From Desulfococcus multivorans (GTDB lineage Bacteria > Desulfobacterota > Desulfobacteria > Desulfobacterales > Desulfococcaceae), in NCBI RefSeq assembly GCF_001854245.1, contig NZ_CP015381.1, forward strand, positions 4,003,001 through 4,067,000: DNA of 64,000 nucleotides. The letters run 5' to 3'. Below the pieces are notes generated by a model. That model was given only the letters and a program-made list of their open reading frames with translations. It searched no databases and had not been told where the DNA came from. Made by a program: the position numbers and the translations under genes. Each line of letters starts with the position of its first letter. Within the stretch, counting starts at the first letter, position 1. This document shows, in pieces, positions 53,339 through 62,809 of this stretch.

Positions 53339-55678
53339 ATGAGCGATGCAACCTTGACCCCGTTATGCACCTGCAGCGTACCGAATGGAACCGAATGCAA
53401 CGATGCCGGGCAACACCGTCGGTGGAGAACCCCTGAAGGCTGCGGTTGCGGCGGTCATGACAGCCTCTGTCAGGCGCCTGTTGATCTTTCCGCCGTCGGC
53501 GGGGTGTCGGCGACACGGGCCGTTTACCGTATCGCGAACATGGACTGTCCCATGGAAGAGGCCCTGATCCGCAAAAAGCTCGGACGAATGCCCGGCATCA
53601 CCGGGCTTGAGTTCAACCTGATGCAGCGGGTGCTCACCGTCAACCACGCACTGTCGTCCACAGACACCATCGAGGCGGTCCTGAATCGTATCGGCATGAC
53701 GCCGGAGCCCCTGGGTCTGGATGCGGGGGCGACGGCATCCGGCAAAACCGACGTCGTTCCCGAGCCCCATATTCCCTGGATGAAACTGGCGATCGCCGGC
53801 GTGTTCGCCGCCGCATCCGAAGCCGTCGAACGCCTTCAAGCAGGGCATCTGATCCCGTTCGGCATCGATCCGCAGGCTCCGGCCGTCGACGGGGTGGACA
53901 TCACGGCATGGCTTTCCATGGTTTTTGCCGTCGTCGCCGTCCTTTTCGCCGGACTGACCACCTATAGAAAAGGCTGGATCGCGGTCAGGAACCTGGACCT
54001 GAACATCAATGCTCTCATGTCCGTGGCCGTGACCGGCGCGCTCATCATCGGGCAATACGCCGAGGCGGCCATGGTCATGGTGCTGTTCAACCTGGCCGAG
54101 GCCATTGAAGCCAAGTCCTTGGAGCGGGTCGGAAACGCCGTCAAAAATCTGCTCAGCCTGGCCCCCGGGAAGGCGACCGTACAGCGTCCCGACGGCGCGT
54201 GGGCGGAAACGGACATCAGACAGATCTCCATCGGCAGCCGGGTTCGCGTGAAGCCCGGTGAGCGCGTTGCGCTGGACGGTGTTATCCTGCAGGGCCGGTC
54301 GGCCGTCAACCAGGCCCCCATCACCGGCGAGAGCATGCCCGTGGAAAAGACTGCGGGCGACACGGTTTATGCGGGGACCATCAACACCTCCGGTTCCTTT
54401 GAATTTCAGGTGACGGCCGGAGCGGACGACTCTACCCTGGCCCGCATCATCCATGCGGTGAAAGCGGCGCAATGCACCCGTGCGCCCGTACAGCGCCTTG
54501 TGGATCAGTTTGCCCGGTATTACACGCCCGCCGTGTTTCTCACGGCTCTCCTGACGGCGGTCGTTCCGCCCGTATTCATGGGCGGCGTCTGGACCACATC
54601 GGTATATACGGCCCTGGTGCTTCTGGTGATCGGCTGCCCCTGCGCCCTGGTCATCGCCACCCCCGTCACCATCGTCAGCGGTATGGCCGCAGCCGCCCGC
54701 CACGGCATCCTGATCAAGGGCGGCGTGTTCCTCGAGCAGGGGCGGCGCCTCGACCGGCTGGCACTGGACAAGACCGGCACCCTCACCCACGGCAGGCCGA
54801 AGCAGACCGATTTCGTTAAACTGGGCGACATCGGCGGACACCGGGCGGTTATTCTGGCCGCCGGCATCGCGGCCCGCTCCGACCATCCCGTATCCAGAGC
54901 CATTGCCGGGAACGCGGCGGAAATGGGGGTGGACCTGCCCCATGTCGATGAATTTACGGCCGTCCCCGGCCGGGGCGTCAGCGGCGTCGTCGACGGCGAG
55001 ACCTGGTACCTGGGCAACTACCGCATGGTGGAAGATCTGAAAATGAGCTCCCCTGATCTTGAAGAACGGATTTCCCGCCTGGAAAAAGAGGGGAAGAGCG
55101 TCGTGGCGCTGGTGAACGGGAAGGGCGTGCAAGCCCTCTTCGCTGTGGCCGACACCCTCAGGGAGAGCAGCATCGAGGCCGTCAGGGAACTGAAGCAGCT
55201 CGGGATCAAGACCCTGATGCTGACCGGCGACAACGCCCACACGGCACGCGCCGTTGCCGAACAGGCGGGGGTGGACGACTTCAAAAGCGACCTCCTGCCC
55301 GAAGACAAACTGACTGCGGTGGCTGCGCTCGACGGCAACGGCAAGATCGGCATGGTGGGCGACGGCGTCAACGACGCCCCGGCCCTTGCCAAGGCCGACA
55401 TCGGGTTCGCCATGGCCGCGGCAGGGTCGGACACCGCCATCGAAACCGCGGACGTGGCCCTGATGGACGACGACCTCAGGAAGATCCCGCGCTTCGTCAG
55501 GCTCTCCAGGTCCACCTACGCTATCCTGGTGCAGAACATCACGCTGGCCATCGGCATCAAGGCGATATTCCTGGCCCTGACGTTCATGGACCAGGCGACC
55601 ATGTGGATGGCCGTTTTCGCAGATATGGGCACCAGCCTTCTGGTGACGGCCAACGGGCTCCGGGCCATATACAAATAG
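53339..55678 (+). CDS. cadA: heavy-metal-translocating P1B-type ATPase (Cd/Zn/Pb class)
   Basis: The 779-aa exporter has an N-terminal Cys-rich extension (CTC, CGCGG, about 10-44), an HMA domain with MDCPMEE (68-74) and membrane metal site CPC (433-435). DKTGT is at 477-481, with the GDGVNDAPAL hinge motif near the end. It should pump Zn2+, Cd2+ or Pb2+ out of the cytosol using ATP. It is controlled by the divergent MerR protein. The first HMA CxxC is replaced by a single Cys before PMEE. Confidence 0.92.
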   Translation: MSDATLTPLCTCSVPNGTECNDAGQHRRWRTPEGCGCGGHDSLCQAPVDLSAVGGVSATRAVYRIANMDCPMEEALIRKKLGRMPGITGLEFNLMQRVLTVNHALSSTDTIEAVLNRIGMTPEPLGLDAGATASGKTDVVPEPHIPWMKLAIAGVFAAASEAVERLQAGHLIPFGIDPQAPAVDGVDITAWLSMVFAVVAVLFAGLTTYRKGWIAVRNLDLNINALMSVAVTGALIIGQYAEAAMVMVLFNLAEAIEAKSLERVGNAVKNLLSLAPGKATVQRPDGAWAETDIRQISIGSRVRVKPGERVALDGVILQGRSAVNQAPITGESMPVEKTAGDTVYAGTINTSGSFEFQVTAGADDSTLARIIHAVKAAQCTRAPVQRLVDQFARYYTPAVFLTALLTAVVPPVFMGGVWTTSVYTALVLLVIGCPCALVIATPVTIVSGMAAAARHGILIKGGVFLEQGRRLDRLALDKTGTLTHGRPKQTDFVKLGDIGGHRAVILAAGIAARSDHPVSRAIAGNAAEMGVDLPHVDEFTAVPGRGVSGVVDGETWYLGNYRMVEDLKMSSPDLEERISRLEKEGKSVVALVNGKGVQALFAVADTLRESSIEAVRELKQLGIKTLMLTGDNAHTARAVAEQAGVDDFKSDLLPEDKLTAVAALDGNGKIGMVGDGVNDAPALAKADIGFAMAAAGSDTAIETADVALMDDDLRKIPRFVRLSRSTYAILVQNITLAIGIKAIFLALTFMDQATMWMAVFADMGTSLLVTANGLRAIYK

Positions 55679-55679
55679 A

Positions 55680-55780
55680 TAACGCAACGTTCGCCGTTCA
55701 CGGATCGGCAGCGGCAGGGTATGACCCGCGCCCCGCACGCTTTCTTGAGGCTGGAGACTGAAGACCGAAGGCCGAAGACT
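55680..55780. repeat. degenerate family A and B repeats
   Basis: CAACGTTCGCCGTTCA with a core GACCCGCGCCCC and then GGCTGGAGACTGAAG, GACCGAAGGCCGAAG resemble families A and B. They sit between cadA and the hydrolase gene. Confidence 0.5.
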
Positions 55781-55811
55781 TCAGGGACACGCCTCTAACC
55801 CCATAATCACC

Positions 55812-55838
55812 TTCCAAGAAAACGTCGTTTTCTTGGAA
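55812..55838. terminator. perfect 12-bp palindrome, possible terminator
   Basis: TTCCAAGAAAAC, loop GTC, GTTTTCTTGGAA is followed by ATTTTGGG. It lies 134 bp after cadA and before the next promoter. The T run is short, so termination is likely but not certain. Confidence 0.55.
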
Positions 55839-55887
55839 ATTTTGGGACCGCCCCTCGGATCGGTTGAAGCACTAATCACATAACCAC

Positions 55888-55916
55888 TTGACAAACAACA
55901 CCCCACCCTTTACCGT
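55888..55916 (+). promoter_or_regulatory. possible promoter of the hydrolase gene
   Basis: TTGACA at 55888-55893 and TACCGT at 55911-55916 are 17 bp apart. The -10 box is poor. Confidence 0.35.
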
Positions 55917-56029
55917 TGCGGAGAATTATTTTCCTTTAGGATGCATTCTCTTTAATGAAAGGTTTTGGCGGTCGGCAAAGAACATGCCGCCCGTTACGAA
56001 AGCGCTCCGATCAATGCGGGAGTATCCTG

Positions 56030-56905
56030 ATGCATCGCTTCGTTCCCTGGAACAGTCAACCGCTTGAGGCCTGGGCGGAAAAATACGCCGAAGGCCGCTT
56101 CATCGACCTGGCCGGCCGACGGACTCACTTCATCGAACGGGGACGAGGGCGGCCGGTCGTCCTCATTCACGGCTTCAATCTGGACCATCACTCCTGGATC
56201 AAAAATCTCGACGCCCTGGCGGCGCACTTCAAGGTATACGCGCCGGACTTGTGGGGGCACGGCTATAGCACCCGGGAACCTATCGCATACGGATACGACC
56301 TCTTCGAAGAGCAGATCCGGCTGTTCCTGGACGCCCTCGATATCCAGAGCGCGTCGCTCATAGGGCACTCCATGGGCGGCGGGACATCCATCGTTTTAGG
56401 GCTCAGGCATCCCGATCGCGTGGATAAGCTTGTTCTGGTCGACGCAAGCGGCATCCCCACCCGACTGCCCTTTCAGGCGAAGATTTTCAGGCTCAAGGGC
56501 GTCGCGGAGTTTCTTTTGTCCCTGCCTACGGATAGGATCCGGCGCATGAACCTGGCGGATATCTGGATTCATGACCGCGGCGCCCTGACTGAGGATATTT
56601 ACCGGAATCTCATGGGCTTTCAAAAGATTGAAGGGACCACCCAAGCCTTGCTCGCCATTCTACGGGCGGATTTTTTCAATACCCTGGAAGCCGAAATCAA
56701 AGCGCTTGGCGGGTCAGGCATTCCAACGATGATTATCTGGGGCCGCGAAGACGCCGCCCTTCCCGTCGGCAATGCGAAGACGATGAAGGATTTCATCCCG
56801 GGCTCCCGGCTGGAGATCCTGGAAAAAGCGGGCCATCTTGCCAATTTCGATCAGGCGGACACATTCAATGAACTGGTGATCGATTTCCTGAATTCGGCGG
56901 CATGA
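56030..56905 (+). CDS. alpha/beta hydrolase
   Basis: Start ATG 56030 gives 291 aa. The first 25 residues of the longer frame (from 55955) look unstructured and are left out. It has the oxyanion region VVLIHGFNLDHH, the nucleophile elbow IGHSMGGG (Ser114), the acid in IIWGREDAAL and the catalytic His in AGHLANF. It is a soluble esterase/hydrolase-like enzyme of unknown substrate. It stands alone. Confidence 0.9.
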   Translation: MHRFVPWNSQPLEAWAEKYAEGRFIDLAGRRTHFIERGRGRPVVLIHGFNLDHHSWIKNLDALAAHFKVYAPDLWGHGYSTREPIAYGYDLFEEQIRLFLDALDIQSASLIGHSMGGGTSIVLGLRHPDRVDKLVLVDASGIPTRLPFQAKIFRLKGVAEFLLSLPTDRIRRMNLADIWIHDRGALTEDIYRNLMGFQKIEGTTQALLAILRADFFNTLEAEIKALGGSGIPTMIIWGREDAALPVGNAKTMKDFIPGSRLEILEKAGHLANFDQADTFNELVIDFLNSAA

Positions 56906-56963
56906 GTCCGCTGTCCGTCGCAGGCACATCCGCTTCAGTCTTTCATGAGGGGTTTTAGAGGGT

Positions 56964-57007
56964 GTTATGGTTTTATGGTTTTATGGTTTTAGAGTGTTAT
57001 GGTTTTA
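56964..57007 (+). repeat. TTATGGTTTTATGG short tandem repeat
   Basis: About five units of TTATGGTTT(T) occur in tandem with small changes. The complement of the same motif (CCATAAAACCATAAAACC) is at 53051-53075. It is simple low-complexity sequence. Confidence 0.7.
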
Positions 57008-57017
57008 AGTGACTATT

Positions 57018-57091
57018 TCAACTTTCGACTTTCATGACGATGACCGGAAAGAGGTGCCGGGAGGATACGGCCTATGAAAGTCGAAAGTTGA
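57018..57091. repeat. family A palindromic repeat, copy 4
   Basis: Perfect 18-bp arms TCAACTTTCGACTTTCAT (57018-57035) and ATGAAAGTCGAAAGTTGA (57074-57091), with the GGTGCCGGGAGGATACGG core between them. Confidence 0.88.
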
Positions 57092-57256
57092 GCGACTATG
57101 GGATTAAAGGTGTACGCCTTCAGGCTTCAGCCTTCCGCTTCCGGCCTGTCAATACCGAACAATGAGCAGAAATGAATTCCGCTTGACAAGCGACAGCGCA
57201 TCCTGTAGCGTTATGGATAATGATTCTTCTTTAAGATATATTCTTTTTAATAAGCG

Positions 57257-57754
57257 ATGAACACACATTCCGATTCCGAAAACAGCCTGAGTCGTATGGA
57301 GGAGATGGTCTCGAAGCTGAGAGCGCTGGAGTTCCGGCTCACGCCGCAACGGATGGCCGTTCTGGAGGTTCTGGCGGCCGGCGAAGGGCATCCCTCCGTC
57401 AAAGAGGTCCATGAGATCGTCAAGCGGAAGTTTCCCACCACCAGCATCGCCACCATTTACAAGACGGTGAATCTTCTCAAAAGGATCAACGAGATTCTCG
57501 AGATATCCATTCCCGGCGGGAGCAAACGGTACGAAGGCGGCAAACCCTTTCCCCACCCCCACGTCATCTGTATTCGGTGCAAAAAGGTGATCGATCTGGA
57601 CCTGGGGCCGCTCAAGGACATCACCACCAGAATTGCAGACGACACAGGATTCGAAATACGGAGTCATCGCCTTGATTTTTTCGGTGTGTGCGGTGATTGC
57701 AAAAGCAGAGAAAAGCTGACCCAAAAACAAAGGAGGCAACGCCATGACAAATGA
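57257..57754 (+). CDS. Fur-family repressor, PerR-like
   Basis: The 165-aa regulator has the Fur winged helix (about 25-95: [23 protein letters not shown]) and the structural zinc site CIRC and [13 protein letters not shown] holds the metal-sensing His. Its neighbour is a catalase gene overlapping by 11 bases, which favours a peroxide-sensing PerR role over iron sensing. The upstream DNA has TTGACA (57183-57188) and an AT-rich ATAATGATTCTTC that could be part of its operator; this is weak. Confidence 0.9.
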   Translation: MNTHSDSENSLSRMEEMVSKLRALEFRLTPQRMAVLEVLAAGEGHPSVKEVHEIVKRKFPTTSIATIYKTVNLLKRINEILEISIPGGSKRYEGGKPFPHPHVICIRCKKVIDLDLGPLKDITTRIADDTGFEIRSHRLDFFGVCGDCKSREKLTQKQRRQRHDK

Positions 57755-59198
57755 CGACCGCAAATTTACGACCACCGACGCCGGGATACCCGTGGCCAGC
57801 GACGAATTCTCCCTCACTGTCGGACCTGACGGCCCCATCCTGCTGCATGACCATTATCTGATCGAGCAGATGGCCAACTTCAACCGGGAGATGATTCCGG
57901 ACCGCCAGCCCCATGCAAAGGGCTCCGGGGCCTTCGGCTACTTCGAGGTGACGCAGGACGTCAGCGCCTACACCAAGGCGGCGGTGTTCCAGCCCGGCAC
58001 GAAGACCGACGTGCTGGCCCGGTTCTCCACGGTGGCCGGCGAAAGCGGCAGTCCCGACACCTGGCGCGACGTGCGCGGTTTTGCCCTCAAGTTCTACACC
58101 ACCGAGGGCAACTACGACATGGTGGGAAACAACACCCCTGTGTTTTTCGTACGCGACCCCATGAAGTTCCAGCATTTTATCCACTCCCAGAAGCGCCGGG
58201 CGGACAGCGGCCTTCGCGACCACGACATGCAGTGGGACTTCTGGACCCTGTCCCCCGAGACGGCCCATCAGGTCACCATCCTGATGAGCGATCGCGGCGT
58301 CCCCAAAAGCTATCGGCACATGAACGGCTACACCAGCCACACCTACATGTGGGTCAACGCCAAGGGCGAGCGCTTCTGGGTGAAATACCATTTCAAAACC
58401 GACCAGGGCATCGAGTACCTCACCCAGGAAGAGGCCGACCGGATCGCCGGCCAGGATGCCGACTACCATCGCCGGGACCTGTTCAATGCCGTCAAGCGGG
58501 GAGATTACCCCAGCTGGACCCTGAAAGTCCAGATCATGCCCTTCAAAGAGGCCGAGACCTATCGGTTCAACCCCTTTGACCTGACCAAGGTCTGGCCCCA
58601 CGCCGACTACCCCCTGCACGAAGTGGGCCGCCTGACCCTGAACCGCAACCCCGACGATTTTCACACCGAGATCGAGCAGGCGGCCTTCGAGCCGAACAAC
58701 CTGGTGCCGGGTATCGGTCCCAGCCCGGACAAGATGCTCCTCGCCCGCCTGGTGTCCTACGCCGACGCCCACCGGGCACGCCTGGGCCCCAACTACAAGC
58801 AGATCCCGGTCAACCGCCCGAAAAGCCCGGTGCACAGCTACAGCAAGGGCGGTGCGATGCGAATCGACAACGTCTCCGATCCGGTCTATGCGCCCAATTC
58901 AAAGGGCGGTCCCAAGGCCGACGCCGAACGCTATCCCGAGACGGCCGTCTGGAGCGCCGACGGCAAGTTCATCCGCGCCGCCTACACCAAACGCAAGGAC
59001 GACGATGACTTCGGACAGCCCGGCACCCTGGTACGCAAGGTGATGGATGATGCACAGCGCGACCGTCTGGTGGCCAACGTCGTCGGACATCTCAAAAACG
59101 GCGTATCGGAGCCCGTGCTGACGCGCGCCTTCGAATACTGGCGCAACATCGACAAGGAGATTGGGGACCGCATCGCCAAAGGCGTGAAGGGCGACTGA
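57744..59198 (+). CDS. katA: monofunctional haem catalase
   Basis: The 484-aa enzyme breaks down hydrogen peroxide. Catalytic His is in [15 protein letters not shown], the distal Asn in [11 protein letters not shown], and the haem-ligating Tyr in [22 protein letters not shown]-site and wrapping motifs are in place. Its length is that of the small-subunit catalases. It overlaps the PerR-like gene and is probably co-transcribed with it. Confidence 0.95.
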   Translation: MTNDDRKFTTTDAGIPVASDEFSLTVGPDGPILLHDHYLIEQMANFNREMIPDRQPHAKGSGAFGYFEVTQDVSAYTKAAVFQPGTKTDVLARFSTVAGESGSPDTWRDVRGFALKFYTTEGNYDMVGNNTPVFFVRDPMKFQHFIHSQKRRADSGLRDHDMQWDFWTLSPETAHQVTILMSDRGVPKSYRHMNGYTSHTYMWVNAKGERFWVKYHFKTDQGIEYLTQEEADRIAGQDADYHRRDLFNAVKRGDYPSWTLKVQIMPFKEAETYRFNPFDLTKVWPHADYPLHEVGRLTLNRNPDDFHTEIEQAAFEPNNLVPGIGPSPDKMLLARLVSYADAHRARLGPNYKQIPVNRPKSPVHSYSKGGAMRIDNVSDPVYAPNSKGGPKADAERYPETAVWSADGKFIRAAYTKRKDDDDFGQPGTLVRKVMDDAQRDRLVANVVGHLKNGVSEPVLTRAFEYWRNIDKEIGDRIAKGVKGD

Positions 59199-59218
59199 TC
59201 CCACCGGATTCTCTACAG

Positions 59219-59244
59219 GCCCGCCGGCACTTCCGACGGCGGGC
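59219..59244. terminator. GC-rich hairpin after the catalase gene
   Basis: GCCCGCCG and CGGCGGGC pair around a short loop about 20 bp after the catalase stop. No T run follows, so it may be a weak terminator. Confidence 0.5.
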
Positions 59245-59654
59245 CCCCGCACATAAACGACATCGGGGGGCGACCGTGCCGCGTCGAGGCCGATCGCTCC
59301 CGATCATCATGCCGGAATGATACCGGAAAGATTGATCTCCGTTTTGCGTGGATAGGTATAATTACCCAGACCGGATGAGATCTTCTTCTTATGCATTTGA
59401 GTAATTATGCTTATTTACAAAAAAAACCTTTCTCCTGTAAGGCATTCCCAAAGCAATTGACATCATCCCTTTTCTCACCCCCAGGCGGAGATTGACATCC
59501 TCCACGGCCTTCCCAGGCTCAGCGGCTTTTACCTCTTTCTGAAACGGTACGACGAAGGCACCCTCCGGGAACAGAACGGCTTGTTTCTTCACGATAGCCG
59601 TTTTGACCGTCCCCAAGTCCCGACAAGATCAACCTCAACAAAAGGAGGTCGGTT
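59245..59654. other. spacer with no supported gene
   Basis: About 400 bp. A minus-strand frame (59389-59616) from a TTG is open for 75 codons but has no ribosome binding site. Near the end there is a strong AAAGGAGG serving the gene that starts at 59655. Confidence 0.5.
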
Positions 59655-60237
59655 ATGGGCATCAAAAACAAAATTTTATCAACACTGTACGGCATCTTTC
59701 CAATCGTTCTCACATTGGCTTTCAGTTCGCCGGCTGCTGCGGATGAAGCGGATTTCCCCTGGCCGGAGGTCTGTTTCACCGTACGCCAATGAGTTTTCCA
59801 AAGGCCATCACCAGCAATTCATCGACTGGTCCAATTCGCGGCACGCCGCCGAAGGGGTGACCTGTACTTCATGTCACTATGTGCATCAATTGGGTATTGC
59901 GCCTACCCGCTCTCAAACCATGGCTGCAGGCTCCAAACAATGCTTCCTGTGCCACGAAATGGTAAACAACAACCTGGGTCACGCCATCCATTCGTTTGCC
60001 AACTGTTTGGGCTGCCACATGCCCAGAATTGCCAAGAGCGCGGAATCCGGTGATATTCACAGCCATGTGTTCAAGGCGCTGCTGCCTTCGGATACGATGA
60101 AAAATCCGGTCATACCGAATTCATGTCAAGCCTGTCACAAGCACAAAAAGGATGATCTGAAAGATCTCCAGGAGGATTGGGAGAAACTGGCGCGCCTGCC
60201 GAAGCCGATTGGCCAGACCATCGATTTTGTCGAATAA
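59655..60237 (+). pseudogene. frameshifted periplasmic tetraheme (or larger) cytochrome c
   Basis: From ATG 59655 (AAAGGAGG upstream) the frame gives a signal peptide, MGIKNKILSTLYGIFPIV through AAADEADFPWPEVCF, and stops at a TGA near 59793. The haem part continues in another frame, +1, from about 59765 to 60237: NEFSKGHHQQFIDWSNS, then CTSCH, CFLCH, CLGCH and CQACH. A one-base shift or small deletion near 59770-59785 would join the two. A possible first haem site at CFT may have been lost. It could be a true mutation or an error in the sequence. Confidence 0.7.
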
Positions 60238-60269
60238 AACACTTCAAAACAGTCCTGCAGGAGTGACCG

Positions 60270-60971
60270 ATGACCGACATTATTCGTATCCGAAGTCTGC
60301 TCATAGCTGCGGGGGCGTTAACCCTGGTGGGCGTAATGTCTATCAGCGGCGTAGCCGGAGCCGCGGAAGAGGTTGCATCCGCCATCCGGCGCTATAAGGA
60401 GCATGAAGCCAGCACCGGCTACTATGAAGAATACGAGGTCCTGCCTCGCCGCCGGCGTCCTTTTGTTGAAATACCCGGCGTCAGGCGAGGTATTTTTCCT
60501 TATAGTCCTGGTGCCGCCAGGGTGCGGATACGCAATCACCTGGCCGATTCTCACCAAGGCATCAAGTTTTACGCCAACCTGCGCTGTGAAGACTGTCACA
60601 TTAACGAAACCCATGATATCCATACGACACGGGCAAACCTCACCTGTCGTCAATGCCATGGCGGAGAACCCATAGCCGGTATCGAACACTATTTCTCGTC
60701 CATGAATCCCATACGCAGACATGCCTATGTATGCGCCAAATGTCATGAGGGCTCCAGCGTTTCTTTTGCTTCCTATATCGTTCATCAACCCGACCCCGGA
60801 TCAATGGGAGCCCGAAAAAACTTTCCCGCACTGTACTACACCTATTGGTTCATGCTTGTGCTCCTCATCGGCACATTGGCCTTTTTTATTCCCCATAGCT
60901 TTTTGGTGGGGTTAAGAGAATTATTGGAGAAAAAGAGGACGAAAAAAAATGACGGTGACGATGCACATTAA
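60270..60971 (+). CDS. membrane-anchored triheme cytochrome c
   Basis: The 233-aa protein has a signal peptide (about 1-31), three CxxCH sites (CEDCH, CRQCH, CAKCH) in the middle, and a C-terminal membrane helix (YYTYWFMLVLLIGTLAFFI) with a basic tail. It faces the periplasm. It lies 32 bp after the frameshifted cytochrome and overlaps the cytochrome b gene by 23 bases. It should carry electrons between those two. Confidence 0.88.
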   Translation: MTDIIRIRSLLIAAGALTLVGVMSISGVAGAAEEVASAIRRYKEHEASTGYYEEYEVLPRRRRPFVEIPGVRRGIFPYSPGAARVRIRNHLADSHQGIKFYANLRCEDCHINETHDIHTTRANLTCRQCHGGEPIAGIEHYFSSMNPIRRHAYVCAKCHEGSSVSFASYIVHQPDPGSMGARKNFPALYYTYWFMLVLLIGTLAFFIPHSFLVGLRELLEKKRTKKNDGDDAH

Positions 60972-61779
60972 GCGATTCAGTATATCGGACCGCCTGTTTC
61001 ACCTTTTCCTGATGCTGACGTTCATTATTCAGACCGCAACGGGATTAGGCCGCCTGTTTGTTGCCACAGCGTGGGGGAAGCAACTCAACGCTGTTTTTGG
61101 CGGATATGAAAATTCACTTTCCATCCACAAGTGGGTGGGTGTGTTGATGCTGGTCGGTTTCCTGATTCACACCCTTTTTCAGTTGACCCGATTGGATTGG
61201 AAAAATCCGGTCAAGAGCATCTTGGGTCCGGACTCATTGGTACCCAATCTTCAGGATTTGAAGGATTTTGTCCAGCAAATCAAGTGGCTTTTCGGTATCG
61301 GTTCACGGCCGGCATTGAATCGCTGGGCTTATTGGGAAAAGTTCGATTACTGGGCGGTCTATTGGGGATTGCCGTTGCTGGCAGTTACCGGTCTGATGCT
61401 GACGGCGCCGTTGTTGACCAGTCGATTTTTCCCCGGCTGGATCCTGAATATCACAGCGCTCCTGCACAGAGCCGAAGCAATTTTGGCCATCACCTACATT
61501 TTTATCGTGCATTTTTTCATCGGCCACCTTCGGCCTTCCAGTTTTCCGATGAATGAGGCTATGTTTTCGGGGAGTGTTTCTGTTGATGAAGCCGAAGAGG
61601 AGAAACCGGCATGGGTCGACCGGTTGAGGAAACAAGGCAAACTGGAAAACGCAGAAGCCGTGATGCCGCCCCCCTGGTTCAGGGTAATATACTTCATATT
61701 CGGTTATACCGTCCTGATCATTGGCGTCTACCTGTTGATTAACGGTATTATTAACAGCCGTTATATCACCTTGCACTGA
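60949..61779 (+). CDS. cytochrome b-type membrane subunit (HydB/thiosulfate reductase-like)
   Basis: The 276-aa protein has about five hydrophobic segments with helix histidines in DRLFHLFLML, SIHKWVGVLMLVGFLIHT and ALLHRAEAILAITYIFIVHF. These are the usual two-haem-b ligand positions. It likely oxidises quinol and feeds the periplasmic cytochromes encoded just upstream. An alternative start is ATG 60961. Base composition of 59.6-61.8 kb is less GC-rich than the flanks, so this module may have been acquired separately. Confidence 0.88.
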   Translation: MTVTMHIKRFSISDRLFHLFLMLTFIIQTATGLGRLFVATAWGKQLNAVFGGYENSLSIHKWVGVLMLVGFLIHTLFQLTRLDWKNPVKSILGPDSLVPNLQDLKDFVQQIKWLFGIGSRPALNRWAYWEKFDYWAVYWGLPLLAVTGLMLTAPLLTSRFFPGWILNITALLHRAEAILAITYIFIVHFFIGHLRPSSFPMNEAMFSGSVSVDEAEEEKPAWVDRLRKQGKLENAEAVMPPPWFRVIYFIFGYTVLIIGVYLLINGIINSRYITLH

Positions 61780-61853
61780 TTTATCTTCACCAGAAGACAG
61801 CGTCCGCTCATATTCCGCTCTCATAGGCTGAAGGGGCCGGAAAAATTAAAAAA

Positions 61854-61897
61854 GCCGGGACAAGCAGGTCTTAGGGTCGAGCCTGCCTGATCCCGGC
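61854..61897 (-). terminator. intrinsic terminator of the Cys-rich gene
   Basis: GCCGGGA (61854-61860) pairs with TCCCGGC (61891-61897), with further pairing inside. On the minus strand a run of six T follows. It lies 42 bp past the stop of the small gene. Confidence 0.85.
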
Positions 61898-61939
61898 ATA
61901 GAGCAACACTTCATTGAATCAACGCGTTATGTCATGTCT

Positions 61940-62137
61940 TTACATCATGATGCAGGTTTTGGTGCGAAGGCCGCTGTCCTTGGCGACCGCCTTATAGCAC
62001 GAACTGCGTTCCTCCATGCTGGTTGTGCAGTAATCACAGGATCTGAGAGCATCCATCATTCTCTTTTTTCCCATTGCACAGCACATGGCGGCTTTATCCT
62101 TCCGATATGATGTTTCCACAGCATGTGACGATTCCAT
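61940..62137 (-). CDS. small cysteine-rich protein
   Basis: The 65-aa product has six cysteines: C19, C20, C34, C37, C47 and C62, with the pattern CC, CDYC and single Cys. It has no signal peptide or membrane segment. The start has a strong AGGAGG 5 bases upstream, and an intrinsic terminator follows, so it is probably a real gene. I do not recognise the family. The spacing suggests metal or Fe-S binding, or disulfides. Confidence 0.7.
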   Translation of the reverse strand: MESSHAVETSYRKDKAAMCCAMGKKRMMDALRSCDYCTTSMEERSSCYKAVAKDSGLRTKTCIMM

Positions 62138-62162
62138 AGCAACCTCCTGATAAACTCGATTT

Positions 62163-62191
62163 CATGACAGTTACTGTCTTTCCCTGTCATG
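62163..62191 (-). promoter_or_regulatory. inverted repeat upstream of the Cys-rich gene
   Basis: CATGACAG at 62163-62170 and CTGTCATG at 62184-62191 form an 8-bp dyad with a 13-bp spacer, 25 bp before the start. It may be an operator. Confidence 0.45.
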
Positions 62192-62299
62192 CGTCTTGAA
62201 TCAAAACATAATATCTGACGACCACAAATCAATCGGGAGGCATTGGATTCGTACAGCAACAACGCGCAGTGAAACCACGGATCCGTGCTGGTGCGGTCG

Positions 62300-62809
62300 T
62301 CATGTTTCGGTGTTCGCCTCCCGGTCCCGCCGTGCAGCCGTCAGCCCATTTGTCGGATCCCCTTCCGACAGCATCCGATTCAGGATCTTACGCTCCTCGG
62401 GTCCCGGCACGACACCGCCGATTTCCGCTTCGATCACGGTGACGCCGTCTTCTCTGGTGATCGTGACGGATGCTGTGGCGCGACCTTTTGGGTCGATGGC
62501 CGTGATGACCCAGCTGCATGTAATCGTTTCACCCACATATACGGGTCCTTTGAATCGGAAGTTCATCGCGGACGCCAGCCATCCAATCTGTCCGCCGATT
62601 TCGGTAACCAGGCTTGCCGCCAGAAGTCCATGACAAATCGGTGCCGGAAAATTCCGTGCTTCAGCAAAACGTGCATCGAAATGAACCGGGTTATAGTCCC
62701 GCGATATCCGGGCGAAACGGATAACGTCTTCATCTGTAAAGGTCCGTGAGATTCTGAATGTGTCCCCAACCTGAAGGCCCTCGGCGGCCCGTTCCCTGAA
62801 ACCTGGCAT
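62300..62809 (-). CDS. MaoC-like hot-dog fold dehydratase
   Basis: The 169-aa protein has the R-specific enoyl-CoA hydratase signature SRDYNPVHFD, with the catalytic Asp38 and His43. GLLAASLVTEIG follows, then the hot-dog strands. It probably hydrates enoyl-CoA or a similar thioester. The last 30 residues are polar. The start has a GGAGG-like sequence. It stands alone, and the partner thiolase/reductase genes are absent here. Confidence 0.9.
   Translation of the reverse strand: MPGFRERAAEGLQVGDTFRISRTFTDEDVIRFARISRDYNPVHFDARFAEARNFPAPICHGLLAASLVTEIGGQIGWLASAMNFRFKGPVYVGETITCSWVITAIDPKGRATASVTITREDGVTVIEAEIGGVVPGPEERKILNRMLSEGDPTNGLTAARRDREANTET

Noticed and set aside
59389-59616. A 75-codon minus-strand frame with protein-like composition
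   Set aside because: It begins only at a TTG, has no Shine-Dalgarno and no recognisable domain.
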